This document shows, one piece after another, positions 36,339-45,363 of a DNA stretch of 64,000 bases. Made by a program: the position numbers and the translations under genes. The stretch is from Sulfurovum sp. XGS-02 (lineage in GTDB: Bacteria; Campylobacterota; Campylobacteria; Campylobacterales; Sulfurovaceae): the NCBI RefSeq assembly GCF_023213175.1, contig NZ_CP093312.1, positions 1,054,001-1,118,000 of the forward strand. The letters are read 5' to 3'. The notes beneath the pieces were generated by a model that was not told the origin of the DNA, made no database searches, and saw nothing but the letters and a program-made list of their open reading frames with translations. Within the stretch, counting starts at the first letter, position 1. Every line of letters begins with the position of its first letter.

Positions 36339-36506
36339 ATGTCAATAAACACAATAAATATATCTAAAATATTTAAACTAAATACATTGATTAGACTTTT
36401 AAGTAACAATGAACCATTTGATGTTGCCTGTTCAAAATCAGGATTAACAATAAGTGATGCCAAACAACTTTTAGATCATAATAATCTAATAAAACAACAG
36501 CACTAA
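36339..36506 (+). CDS. Small hypothetical protein (55 residues), HTH-like
   Basis: ATG 36339 with an AAGGA Shine-Dalgarno, 23 bases after the tRNA. Reads MSINTINISKIFKLNTLIRL, then SNNEPFDVACSKSGLTISDA and KQLLDHNNLIKQQH. The second half has a helix-turn-helix-like rhythm (short helix, SGLT turn, SDAKQLLDHNNL helix). It is strongly AT-rich. No family recognised; it could be a small DNA-binding protein or a fragment of a transferred element. Confidence 0.5.
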   Translation: MSINTINISKIFKLNTLIRLLSNNEPFDVACSKSGLTISDAKQLLDHNNLIKQQH

Positions 36507-36690
36507 ATAAATAATAATACAGCTATTTTTTAACTTTCATTACAGCCACATTTATACATAACTTCTTTTTAATGCCCTATATAAATTTGGTTGAGATTTT
36601 ACCATACCATGTTTTTTCATTAAATTATATTATTCCTTATATGTAAAACCTAAAACTTATAATCTAACATAGAATATATCGGGGAAGAAC

Positions 36691-36720
36691 TCCTCATAAA
36701 GTTATATTTTATAAGGTTTT
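36691..36720. repeat. Short palindromic repeat, AAAACCTTATAA family (left arm decayed)
   Basis: The right arm TTATAAGGTTTT is perfect; the left arm is CTCATAAAG instead of CCTTATAAAG. Located 38 bases from the end of the permease gene. Confidence 0.55.
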
Positions 36721-36758
36721 AATACGTTCAGAATTTTAGTTCACTTCAGTTTATAATG

Positions 36759-37901
36759 TCAGGAACAACAAGATCCACCACTGCATTCACTTTTTTTGAA
36801 ATATGGTTTAAATAAAAAGTACAGTACAAATCCCCATAAAATCAAACTACTTAGAATAGAGATAAGACCGAAATCTTCATCCATATGGATTAATGACCGA
36901 GGATTGATATTTGAAATGTCAAAGATGTAATCCAAGCCCATACCAAATAGCATACTTCCGATGATAATACTGCCAAGGTAGATATAAAGTGATCGAGTTC
37001 CAAGCATTTTCTTAACAACACCAATCGTCACTGTATTTGTAGCAGGTCCGGCAGAAAGGAAGACAAAGGCTGCCCCAGCACTTACTCCAGAGAGCATGAG
37101 TCCAGCAGCTATGGGTAAGGAAGCCGTTGCGCACACATACATAGGAACAGCGATTGCGATAACGATAAGATAGCTTAGCCAAGAGTAATCTTTAAGTAGC
37201 TGGGCAATATTGTCCGGTATTGATACGGTAATGAGCGCACCAACGATCAGCCCCAAAAAGAGAGGTTTTGCTATATCTCCTAAAAGTGTAATAAAAGCAT
37301 ATTTCATAGCTGACATAACAGAGAACTTTTTGTTCTCTTCACAAGAACTACCGCAACATGATCCTGTTCCCGTACCACATGACTCTTCGTGAGGTGTATT
37401 TAGAGAAAAAGTAGCGGCTGTTTTTGATGGTGCAAAGGTAGAAAAAGATGGTGTGGCACTTTTAACACTTTGGGTGCCTGTTGTAGCATCTTTGTCAAAG
37501 ATATTCGTTAGTATCCCTGCAAACATTGCAATAATCATAGAAGTAACGACACGGTAAAGCGTAAATATCCATCCGAAAATACCATAGGTAGCCATGATCG
37601 AGTCTACACCTGTGATAGGGGTAGAGATAAGAAATGAGAGTGTTGAGCCTTTGGAAGCGCCAGATTTTTTAATAGAGGTTGCAAGAGGAATTACACCACA
37701 GGAGCAAACAGGAAGAGGAATACCAAAAACGGTCGATTTGACCACTGAAGTGACATTGTCTTTTCCTAGATGTTTTGTCACAATGCTGTCGGGGACTACC
37801 TCGTGGAGTATACCTGCAAAAATAAGTCCAAACAAAATATAAGGAGCCATAGCATTACTTAAATCGATCAATGCAGTAAAAAAAACTTCTAACCATTCCA
37901 T
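36759..37901 (-). CDS. SO_0444-type metal/metalloid permease (intact)
   Basis: 380 residues. Two permease halves with FGIPLPVCSCGVIPLA and MYVCATASLPIAAG motifs, joined by a long hydrophilic linker holding a Cys-rich stretch (ESCGTGTGSCCGSSC). A Cys cluster also ends the protein (SECSGGSCCS). The Cys residues suggest a thiophilic ion such as copper, zinc or arsenic, and the DUF318-like family supports export. Co-directional with a cytochrome c gene and divergent from an ArsR-type regulator, so metal-inducible. It is a near-identical paralog of the amber-interrupted copy at 10894-11973. Confidence 0.85.
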   Translation of the reverse strand: MEWLEVFFTALIDLSNAMAPYILFGLIFAGILHEVVPDSIVTKHLGKDNVTSVVKSTVFGIPLPVCSCGVIPLATSIKKSGASKGSTLSFLISTPITGVDSIMATYGIFGWIFTLYRVVTSMIIAMFAGILTNIFDKDATTGTQSVKSATPSFSTFAPSKTAATFSLNTPHEESCGTGTGSCCGSSCEENKKFSVMSAMKYAFITLLGDIAKPLFLGLIVGALITVSIPDNIAQLLKDYSWLSYLIVIAIAVPMYVCATASLPIAAGLMLSGVSAGAAFVFLSAGPATNTVTIGVVKKMLGTRSLYIYLGSIIIGSMLFGMGLDYIFDISNINPRSLIHMDEDFGLISILSSLILWGFVLYFLFKPYFKKSECSGGSCCS

Positions 37902-37928
37902 CTAAATACCTTAATTTAAAAAAACTCT

Positions 37929-38348
37929 CTACTTGGCAGAGTTACGCGTATTACACATTTGCCCACCCATTGATCTGTCCCACATATCATCAAAACTATC
38001 AAATATCCAATTTGCAACAGCATCACGTTCTTCTTCGGATAAGTTTTTACCAATAGCAGGCATTACACCAAAACGCTTATAGGCCATAGGCATACAAAAG
38101 CCTTTTTTCTGACTTGGGTTTTGAATGTAATCTTTTACAAAAGTCAAAAATGCTTCTTTTGAACCTGTCATCTTTTTCAAACGCATAGATACCATCTGCA
38201 TAGTTGGGGCTTTCATATCTTGCATTGGTCCTTCACCCATCATTCCATTTCGTGCATGGCATGACATACAATGTTTTTCGAAAACTGACTCCCCACTTGA
38301 AGCGAATAAGCTGACGGATAATATGAACAGAAGTCCTAACTTTTTCAT
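37929..38348 (-). CDS. Exported monohaem cytochrome c
   Basis: 139 residues with a signal peptide (MKKLGLLFILSVSLFA), haem-attachment site EKHCMSCHARNG and a likely axial Met in AYKRFGVMPAIG. It is periplasmic and carries electrons. A Met-rich stretch (MMGEGPMQDM) may also contact metal. It starts at ATG 38348 and is the first gene of the minus-strand unit with the permease, under an ArsR-type operator, so a redox step in metalloid resistance is suggested but unproven. Confidence 0.85.
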   Translation of the reverse strand: MKKLGLLFILSVSLFASSGESVFEKHCMSCHARNGMMGEGPMQDMKAPTMQMVSMRLKKMTGSKEAFLTFVKDYIQNPSQKKGFCMPMAYKRFGVMPAIGKNLSEEERDAVANWIFDSFDDMWDRSMGGQMCNTRNSAK

Positions 38349-38382
38349 TTGCTGCCTTTCTAAGATAGAATTATGATAAAAT

Positions 38383-38420
38383 CATATAACATTTTATTTA
38401 TATAAATGAATTGTTATATG
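38383..38420. promoter_or_regulatory. Probable ArsR/SmtB operator between divergent genes
   Basis: Inverted repeat CATATAACA ... TGTTATATG with an inner palindrome ATTTATATAAAT, located between the cytochrome c start and the arsR-like start. The ATATAACA/TGTTATAT pattern matches the SmtB/ArsR class. It differs from the ATCAAGATATCTTGAT site in the ars locus, so the two repressors should not cross-regulate. Confidence 0.65.
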
Positions 38421-38441
38421 TTTTAACTTAAAAGGAGTTAA

Positions 38442-38747
38442 ATGGAGAAGCTATTACAAATCTCTAAAGCTTTTAGTGATCTCAATCGAATCAAAATTAC
38501 AGCTTTAATACAAAGAGAACATGATCTGTGTGTTTGTGAAATTTGTGATACTCTTGATCTCTCCCAACCACTGGTATCCCGTCATCTTAAACAATTAAAA
38601 GAAGCAGGCATTTTACAGAGTCATCAAGAGGGTAAATGGATCATCTATGCAATTACCGAGCAGCCTTCTCATCTACTTATGAACTATTTAGAAGAAATAA
38701 AAAAAGTAGAACTACCACCTAAATTAGTAGCTTGTATTAAAAAATAA
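38442..38747 (+). CDS. ArsR/SmtB-family repressor
   Basis: 101 residues. The metal-site helix HDLCVCEICDTLDL carries three Cys residues (CVC plus a further Cys) next to the recognition helix QPLVSRHLKQLKEAGIL and wing EGKWIIYAI. The CVC motif is the classic As/Sb-type site, with a third Cys that could change specificity. ATG 38442 follows AAAGGAGT. Adjacent DNA contains its likely operator. Confidence 0.88.
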   Translation: MEKLLQISKAFSDLNRIKITALIQREHDLCVCEICDTLDLSQPLVSRHLKQLKEAGILQSHQEGKWIIYAITEQPSHLLMNYLEEIKKVELPPKLVACIKK

Positions 38748-38756
38748 GGATTATAC

Positions 38757-39128
38757 TTGATTGAGAAACTAAAAAATTGGGCTAATGACTTGAAGTACTA
38801 TTTGTATGCCCTCTATTTAGCATATCATCACAAAGATGTTCCAATAATTGCAAAAATAATAGCAATAATAGTGGTTACATATGCTCTTAGTCCTATAGAT
38901 TTGATTCCTGATTTTATCCCTATCATTGGATATTTGGATGATTTTCTATTATTGCCGCTCGGAATAGTATTGGCCATAAAACTGATACCAGAGGATATTT
39001 GGAGTGATTGTAAAAACAAAGCCCATCACTCAACTCTAAAATCTCTACCTCGCTCTAAAACTGCTGCTTTTGTTGTAATCATTATATGGATTGTAATAGC
39101 AATTTTACTTTTTCGCATGTTCTACTAA
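38757..39128 (+). CDS. DUF1232 (YkvA-type) membrane protein
   Basis: 123 residues. YALSPIDLIPDFIPIIGYLDDFLL is the signature of the DUF1232 family, followed by a C-terminal membrane helix (AAFVVIIIWIVIAILLF). The start is TTG 38757, six bases after AAGGA; no ATG fits. It follows arsR by 9 bases, so the two are probably co-transcribed. Function unknown; family members are small inner-membrane proteins. Confidence 0.78.
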   Translation: MIEKLKNWANDLKYYLYALYLAYHHKDVPIIAKIIAIIVVTYALSPIDLIPDFIPIIGYLDDFLLLPLGIVLAIKLIPEDIWSDCKNKAHHSTLKSLPRSKTAAFVVIIIWIVIAILLFRMFY

Positions 39129-39184
39129 ACTTATCAGTTTAATAATTTATTGGTTATGAGACAAGAACTAAATAGTTTATTTGT

Positions 39185-39309
39185 AAAACCTTATAATCTA
39201 CATATTTTATAAGGTTATTCGCTATAGCGACGTTTGCAGGCCATAATTTTGTACATTTCAATGGAAAACCTTATAAAATATTCCGATATAGACTATATTA
39301 TAAGGTTTT
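39185..39309. repeat. MITE-like 125-base repeat, copy A
   Basis: Two hairpins with AAAACCTTATAA ... TTATAAGGTT arms enclose a core with GGTTATTCG, ACGTTTG, CATAATTTT and TTTCAATGG. The outer ends AAAACCTTATAA and TTATAAGGTTTT form terminal inverted repeats. The whole unit resembles the region at 53678-53801, about three-quarters identical by eye. Placed between the convergent ends of the DUF1232 and murU genes. Confidence 0.75.
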
Positions 39310-39379
39310 CTATCATATCTTTTGTCTATAAATTTATAGCATATTTTATTGGGTATTAATAGTTTTAATCGAATGAATA

Positions 39380-40072
<693 letters not shown>

Positions 40073-40105
40073 TTAGCCCTCACTATCTGTTCAGCAGTAA
40101 GATCA

Positions 40106-41086
40106 TTAAAAGATCCTCATCGTTATAGGGGCATCTTTGAACTCACCATATTGGGACTTCAAGAGAGCGATCAATCCGTCCAGTTCCGGGTACTTTTGAC
40201 CCACTTCCAAGATATACTTCAAGGTTTGAGGAATATCCTGCAAGTAGTTCTTTTTTCCGTCTCTTAGTGCCAGTCTTGAAAAGATACCGAGTATCTTGAT
40301 GTGACGCTGCAGGCCTGTAAAATCAAACCATCGTATAAATGTCTCATCATCTACATCCAACCCTTTTAACTCTTTAAAGAGCAGGATCAGTCTGCGCAAC
40401 TCTCTTCTATCCAGTTTCACGTAGGCATCCCGAAGCAATGAAACCAGATCATAGGTCAAAGCCCCCTCTCTTGCATCTTGAAAGTCTATGACTACGATCT
40501 CCTCATTGCTGTCCAACATCAAGTTGCGTGCGTGGTAGTCTCTATGTACAAAAATACCTTGCGGCTGACTCAATACCTCTTTGGCAATCAGCGCAAAACT
40601 CTCCAAAAGCATACGTCCTTCCAGGCATTCAAGTGTCGTACCCAGATAGGCTTTAAGATACCACTCTGTCATAAGATTCATCTCTTCGAGCAAAAAACTC
40701 TCATCATAGGGTTTTAACCCTTTGGGAGAAGCAGTTTGTAGCTGAACCAGCGTTTCTATTGCTTTGTCATAATAGGGTCTTGCATCCACACCTTCCACAC
40801 ATTTATCCAACAGATGGGTAGAGCCTATATCTTCCAAAAAGACAAAACCTTTTTCAAGATCATAAGACTTTATGATCGGTATACGTACGTTGGCATCCGT
40901 GAGTCTTTGAGCTACATCCATAAAGCTTGGCAGACTCTCTTTCACCGAAGAAGCATCCATCAGAATGCCTTCTTCATTATTTGTTAGACGGTAGTAGCTT
41001 CTAGCGCTTGCATCACCATGTAGACTTTGAAGTTCCGGATCTTTTATATCTAACAACTCTAGCCAATCCTTTAACTCTTTATGCAT
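40106..41086 (-). CDS. amgK: Anomeric MurNAc/GlcNAc kinase (aminoglycoside-kinase fold)
   Basis: 326 residues. The protein-kinase-like motifs are FVHRDYHARNLML (catalytic Asp-His-Asn) and IVVIDFQDAREG (metal Asp), with DIGSTHLLD in the N-lobe. AmgK phosphorylates the anomeric carbon of MurNAc for use by MurU. The start overlaps the anmK stop by eight bases, and murU follows after a gap of about 57 bases, the standard pathway order. Confidence 0.88.
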   Translation of the reverse strand: MHKELKDWLELLDIKDPELQSLHGDASARSYYRLTNNEEGILMDASSVKESLPSFMDVAQRLTDANVRIPIIKSYDLEKGFVFLEDIGSTHLLDKCVEGVDARPYYDKAIETLVQLQTASPKGLKPYDESFLLEEMNLMTEWYLKAYLGTTLECLEGRMLLESFALIAKEVLSQPQGIFVHRDYHARNLMLDSNEEIVVIDFQDAREGALTYDLVSLLRDAYVKLDRRELRRLILLFKELKGLDVDDETFIRWFDFTGLQRHIKILGIFSRLALRDGKKNYLQDIPQTLKYILEVGQKYPELDGLIALLKSQYGEFKDAPITMRIF

Positions 41087-42152
41087 ATATCCCTCCTAGA
41101 ACTGCATTGTCACTTGCACCCGTGACATCCTTTAAATTGACTTTTTCATGATGCACACGTTTGTACGCAAGCCATGCAAAGGTCATTGATTCTATCTGGT
41201 CTGCGTTAGCAGAGATAGCTACTTCTACATTCGGCATCAATGCTTTGATCCGCTCAACAAGAAATGTATTCTTTGCACCGCCACCGCAAAGCAAAGTAAT
41301 GTCTGGGTTGAACTTCAAAATCTCATTACTGATACTCATAGCAGTGAGTTCTAAAAGTGTTCTCTGTACATCTTCAGGGTTATGTGTATGCCCTGAAAGA
41401 TACTCTTGTAACCATACTTTATTGAATTTTTCTCTACCTGTACTTTTGGGATAAGGCTCTTGAAAAAAATGATCTGACATCATTTTATCTAAAAGCGTAT
41501 AGTCCACAGCTCCTGTTCTGGCCCACTCACCATTTTCATCATATGACTTTCCCTGATGTTCAGCTATCCACATGTCCAAAAGTACATTCCCACAACCGGT
41601 ATCATACCCTATAAGGTTGTCACCTAAGACTGTTATATTTGCCATACCGCCGATATTTACAACCGAAACGGATGACTTAATATTACTAAATATAAATTCA
41701 TGGAATGCCGGTGCGAAAGGTGCACCCTGTCCACCTAATGCTACATCTTTACGTCTGAAGTCTGCTACCACAGGTATACCTGTTCTTGCCGTCAGTATAT
41801 TGGGGTCACCAAGCTGCATAGAGAAAGGATACTCCCCTGTTGGCGCATGCCATAAAGTCTGCCCGTGTGAACCGATAGCCTTGATACTGCTTGCATCGAT
41901 GTTCTCACGTATCAGCAATGCACCTACAGCCTGTGTAAAAAGCAGACCCAGACGATGGTCTAATGTCCCTAAAGCTTCTAAGGTATTTTTACCCTCTATC
42001 ATCGTTAAGATATCTGATTTTAGCTCCAATGGAATCGGATACTCCAGAGCACTCAAAAGGGTACACTCCGTAGCATCTATTTCACACAGCACCACATCTA
42101 CACCATCCAGTGATGTCCCGGACATAATACCAATATAACGTTCTTTAGCCAT
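41079..42152 (-). CDS. anmK: Anhydro-N-acetylmuramic acid kinase
   Basis: 357 residues, family length. Signatures are IGIMSGTSLDGVDVVL (ATP-binding), SHGQTLWHAP, VVADFRRKDVALGGQGAP and ELLCGGGAKN-like TLLCGGGAKNTFL. AnmK opens the 1,6-anhydro ring and phosphorylates MurNAc at position 6. It overlaps the SSS symporter gene by eight bases and amgK by eight. With amgK and murU in the same unit the cell has both the AnmK and anomeric-kinase branches of cell-wall recycling. Confidence 0.95.
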   Translation of the reverse strand: MAKERYIGIMSGTSLDGVDVVLCEIDATECTLLSALEYPIPLELKSDILTMIEGKNTLEALGTLDHRLGLLFTQAVGALLIRENIDASSIKAIGSHGQTLWHAPTGEYPFSMQLGDPNILTARTGIPVVADFRRKDVALGGQGAPFAPAFHEFIFSNIKSSVSVVNIGGMANITVLGDNLIGYDTGCGNVLLDMWIAEHQGKSYDENGEWARTGAVDYTLLDKMMSDHFFQEPYPKSTGREKFNKVWLQEYLSGHTHNPEDVQRTLLELTAMSISNEILKFNPDITLLCGGGAKNTFLVERIKALMPNVEVAISANADQIESMTFAWLAYKRVHHEKVNLKDVTGASDNAVLGGIYA

Positions 42153-43674
42153 GCTTTTTTTCCTTTGCTGTCATCATGATACCAAAAGAAACCACAGTTC
42201 CTATAAGGATCTGCCATGAAAATCCGAGTTTGAGATCAAGCATTGTTGCCAGTGTATCTCCCAGAACATAGGGCTGAAGCAAAAGTACGCTCATAAATCC
42301 GCCCAGCAGTGCCAGCGGTACAGACGCCGCACTCCCACGTTTAGTGAAAATAGCTGCACCATAGACACCTAAAAGGCCGGTATAGGCAAAAGCCATCACA
42401 CCCAGTGCAAAACTGAGCAGCGGTAGTTCTGTATAGCGCTGCCAGTAGTAAGAGACCATGGCCATGACTGAGAGTGCAACGGCAAAGAAAAGTACAGCAT
42501 TACGCCCTGCCTTGACAAAATGGATCTCGTCGACATCCGATCTCTTTTGTTTCCAGGGTTTGTAGAGGTCTTCTATAGCTACGGAGGACATGGCCCCCAG
42601 AACAGAGTTGGAACTTGACAAGGCAGCAGCCACAGCCCCCACGGTCACAAGTCCCCTCATCCCCTCTGGCATCTCATGCAGAATGTAGTACATAAAGATC
42701 GTGATCTTTTCTCCATCGAACTTTTGTACCACTTCTTTGTTCAGACCCGAAAATTCAGGATGCTGGTAAAAAAGATAGAGAAGCAGACCGATCATTAGAA
42801 AAAGCAATGCGACAGGAATGGTCAGATAGATACTCATCATGAGTGAATTTTGGGCTTCTTTGGTACTTTTACAGGTCAACGCTCTTTGTGTCATGTCCTG
42901 GTCAAGGCCATAGGCAGCGATATTCAGTAGCAGCCAGCCACCCAACAAGGCCCAGACAGAAAAACCGCCGGAGATCGACCAGTCAAGCAACTTGAGTTTG
43001 TTATCGTTCTGCAGGGTAGATACCATGGTAGAAAGATCAGTATGCATACTCACGTAAAGGTAGATGAGTATTGCGATCCCGGCTCCAATGTAGGTAAACG
43101 CTTGGATGATGTCAGAAAAGATGATCGATTTTACTCCACCAAAGTATGCATAGGCCAATGCACCCAGCATCAACAGTGAGATAGATATAGCGACATGTGT
43201 AGGCGTAATATCTAAAAAAAGTATCATAGAGATGGCCAATGCACCGATGTAGAGCCTTGCACCAGAAGCAAAGAGTCGTCCTACAAGGAACATGATACCC
43301 GCTTCTCTTTTTGCATTCTCGCCGTAACGCTTTTCAAGCAGTTCATAGACCGTCACTGCTCTGATCGCATAAAAACGGGGGATCAGTACTTTAGCGACAA
43401 AAAAGACTGCCAGAAAAGCGGAAAAATAGAACCCTATAAATGTCAGATCTTTCCCATATGAGTACTCAGGACCGCCAAGAAAGGTAGCCGCTGACTGTGA
43501 GGTAGCCAGTACAGACATCGCTGCAGCAAACATTGGGACAGAGTTTCCCCCTACAAAATAGTCACGAGTGGATTTGACCTTTACACGGCTTAAAAGTACT
43601 GAAGAAAGTGTTAATACTAAAAAATATGCAAAAAATATCCCCCAGTCAAGAGTACTGAATGAAGAGTTCATCAT
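42145..43674 (-). CDS. Sodium:solute symporter (SSS family) in the recycling operon
   Basis: 509 residues with thirteen or so membrane segments. SSS-family landmarks: SRVKVKSTRDYFVGGNSVPM, SQSAATFLGGPEYSYG, VGRLFASGARLYIG and AALSSSNSVLGAMSS. It imports a solute with Na+. It is overlapped on both sides by the amidase lipoprotein and anmK, so its cargo is probably a muropeptide sugar such as anhydro-MurNAc. No AmpG-type permease is present here, and this is the likely substitute (inference). Confidence 0.82.
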   Translation of the reverse strand: MMNSSFSTLDWGIFFAYFLVLTLSSVLLSRVKVKSTRDYFVGGNSVPMFAAAMSVLATSQSAATFLGGPEYSYGKDLTFIGFYFSAFLAVFFVAKVLIPRFYAIRAVTVYELLEKRYGENAKREAGIMFLVGRLFASGARLYIGALAISMILFLDITPTHVAISISLLMLGALAYAYFGGVKSIIFSDIIQAFTYIGAGIAILIYLYVSMHTDLSTMVSTLQNDNKLKLLDWSISGGFSVWALLGGWLLLNIAAYGLDQDMTQRALTCKSTKEAQNSLMMSIYLTIPVALLFLMIGLLLYLFYQHPEFSGLNKEVVQKFDGEKITIFMYYILHEMPEGMRGLVTVGAVAAALSSSNSVLGAMSSVAIEDLYKPWKQKRSDVDEIHFVKAGRNAVLFFAVALSVMAMVSYYWQRYTELPLLSFALGVMAFAYTGLLGVYGAAIFTKRGSAASVPLALLGGFMSVLLLQPYVLGDTLATMLDLKLGFSWQILIGTVVSFGIMMTAKEKKHG

Positions 43675-44384
43675 TCCCCTTTAGGCGGTGCTTTGAGATC
43701 GAGGTATTTCACACCATTTCTAATGTCTGACATAAACTTTTCTCCCGGGTCGGACTTTACGGTTCTATACCCTTTGTCTTTTTCCAGCCATAAGGATGTA
43801 CGTTCCATCTCCTGGTACTCATGGTGTCCTATAAGATACTCGATCGCAGGATATTTGGCTTTGAGGTATAAGACGAGGTCAATGTTCGCCTGTCGCTGTG
43901 CAGGGGTGAGATCATCTATCTTGTTTCCCTTTCCGCCGATATTCTCAATACCGATACTTGAGTAGTTCAGTCCTATCACATGACGGGCCATCCAATTTTC
44001 CGGCATTAAGCGGTAAATGGTCCCGTCACGTGCCACCATAAATTGAGAGGATACATTCAAGGCTGACGCTTTCACAATGTCTTTTCGGTCAGAAAGGAGT
44101 TTCTCCGGCTGCAAGCGTTTAAAAGATTTGTCAAAATCCAACTCCGCTGTCCAGTGCAGTACAATGATCTTTGGAGTGATCTCGATGTTTTCTACATTCA
44201 TGCCGTAATGAGACTTGATATACGCTTTGGTCATAGCAATACGATCAGGCCCGAAATCGATAGGTTTATCGATGATCCGGAGTGGTTGTATAGGTTTTGT
44301 GCTACAGACTGCAGGTTTTGCTTCTTCTTTTCCGCATGCGGTCAAAGAGAAAAGTGCAAGAGAGAGTAATAAAAGTCTTATCAT
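43671..44384 (-). CDS. N-acetylmuramoyl-L-alanine amidase-like lipoprotein
   Basis: 237 residues with lipobox LTAC (signal MIRLLLLSLALFSLTAC). The mature part is an Amidase_2/PGRP domain: zinc ligands in IIVLHWTAELDF (His), LIGHHEYQEME (His) and the final KSDPGEKF (Asp), plus SIGIENIGG. It would cut the amide between MurNAc and L-Ala of periplasmic peptidoglycan fragments, feeding the downstream symporter. ATG 44384 follows GAGG; an in-frame GTG-type start further upstream would destroy the signal. It overlaps the SSS gene start by four bases. Confidence 0.85.
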   Translation of the reverse strand: MIRLLLLSLALFSLTACGKEEAKPAVCSTKPIQPLRIIDKPIDFGPDRIAMTKAYIKSHYGMNVENIEITPKIIVLHWTAELDFDKSFKRLQPEKLLSDRKDIVKASALNVSSQFMVARDGTIYRLMPENWMARHVIGLNYSSIGIENIGGKGNKIDDLTPAQRQANIDLVLYLKAKYPAIEYLIGHHEYQEMERTSLWLEKDKGYRTVKSDPGEKFMSDIRNGVKYLDLKAPPKGE

Positions 44385-44410
44385 AAAATAAATCCTCACT
44401 TCCAAGTACG

Positions 44411-44959
44411 TTATTCTGTCTGATCTTGGCTAATGTTTTCTTTTTCTTTTAGAAGGACCCAGACAAGAATCACAGAAGGGATACCCAAAGAGATAATATA
44501 ACTGGGAATATGCAACAGGCCATGTCTGTTGAGATATAAAAAACCTAAGATAAGCAGCGCATAGGCACCTAATCTGTAGAAAGAGAGAGCCGCTTTGGTG
44601 TCTTTCATGGTTTGGTAGAGACTGCGTCTGTTCTCTTTGCGTTTTTTCTTCTCTTCTTTGATCGTTTCTGACAGACTCTGCTCTTCGGGCACTTCATTGT
44701 CACTGTACAGATCATACGGGTCTTCAAGTTTGTCGATCACATCTTGAGTCTCATCCATGGTTACCATGTTGTGTTTCACACGGGCATTGACCATACGTCT
44801 ATAGCTCGCTATCGAAGCTATCATCACAAGCGATGCAGTGATATACCCTATCTGTGTATTGTAAAGCACTTTCATATCAAAAAATATTACAGAGATAAAT
44901 ACTAGTAAAATGTCGACAGTAAAGAGTACCGTAAAGATCTTACGGTTCATACTATGCAT
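44411..44959 (-). CDS. Hypothetical membrane protein downstream of atpZ
   Basis: About 182 residues: two membrane helices near the N-terminus (FTVLFTVDILLVFISVIFF and YITASLVMIASIASY), a charged cytoplasmic linker (SETIKEEKKKRKENRRSLY) and two more near the C-terminus. ATG 44959 overlaps the upstream stop by eight bases and is preceded by GAGGATG; ATG 44950 is an alternative. It is co-translated with the AtpZ-like gene and may assist F1Fo assembly, but this is only positional. No known family recognised. Confidence 0.55.
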   Translation of the reverse strand: MHSMNRKIFTVLFTVDILLVFISVIFFDMKVLYNTQIGYITASLVMIASIASYRRMVNARVKHNMVTMDETQDVIDKLEDPYDLYSDNEVPEEQSLSETIKEEKKKRKENRRSLYQTMKDTKAALSFYRLGAYALLILGFLYLNRHGLLHIPSYIISLGIPSVILVWVLLKEKENISQDQTE

Positions 44960-45260
44960 CGTCATCCTCAGCATCATATTTGTCCTGCTGTTCTTTTTTA
45001 TAGGTATATCTTGGGTCATTAGCCAGTTCATCCAACGACCTCTTTTGTTTCGCATATGCTTTGTAGACATTAGAGATAGCCGCACCTATACCTATAAATA
45101 CACCGATCCAGAGTGTCCATCCTGCACCTGTAAGATTACGCAATCCAAGTCCTATACCTACACCGATAATGACAGCAACAACCATGGAAATACCCAGACT
45201 GAGTCCGTCTGCAGCATCCACCACTTTTTTGAATTTTGGTTCTTCGGTATTATTTTGCAT
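44952..45260 (-). CDS. AtpZ/AtpI family protein
   Basis: 102 residues with two membrane helices (LSLGISMVVAVIIGVGIGLGL and WTLWIGVFIGIGAAISNVY) and a charged C-terminus. This is the compact pattern of AtpZ/AtpI-type assembly factors and Mg transporters of the F1Fo ATP synthase. The start is ATG 45260 after AGAGGAC; the longer ORF to 45380 starts without a ribosome site. Not next to an atp operon here, as is often the case in this phylum. Confidence 0.75.
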   Translation of the reverse strand: MQNNTEEPKFKKVVDAADGLSLGISMVVAVIIGVGIGLGLRNLTGAGWTLWIGVFIGIGAAISNVYKAYAKQKRSLDELANDPRYTYKKEQQDKYDAEDDDA

Positions 45261-45363
45261 TTTTAGTCCTCTTAATTTAAAAATGTAGTATAGCCAATTG
45301 GTACATAGAACATGGTTTAGGGTAGGTTTTTCCTGCTCTATACAGCACCTGCAACTCTCTGCA

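Noticed and set aside
44960-45085. Longer start for the membrane protein after atpZ.
   Set aside because: It would lie inside the atpZ-like gene and has no membrane or signal logic; GAGGATG before 44959 fits.
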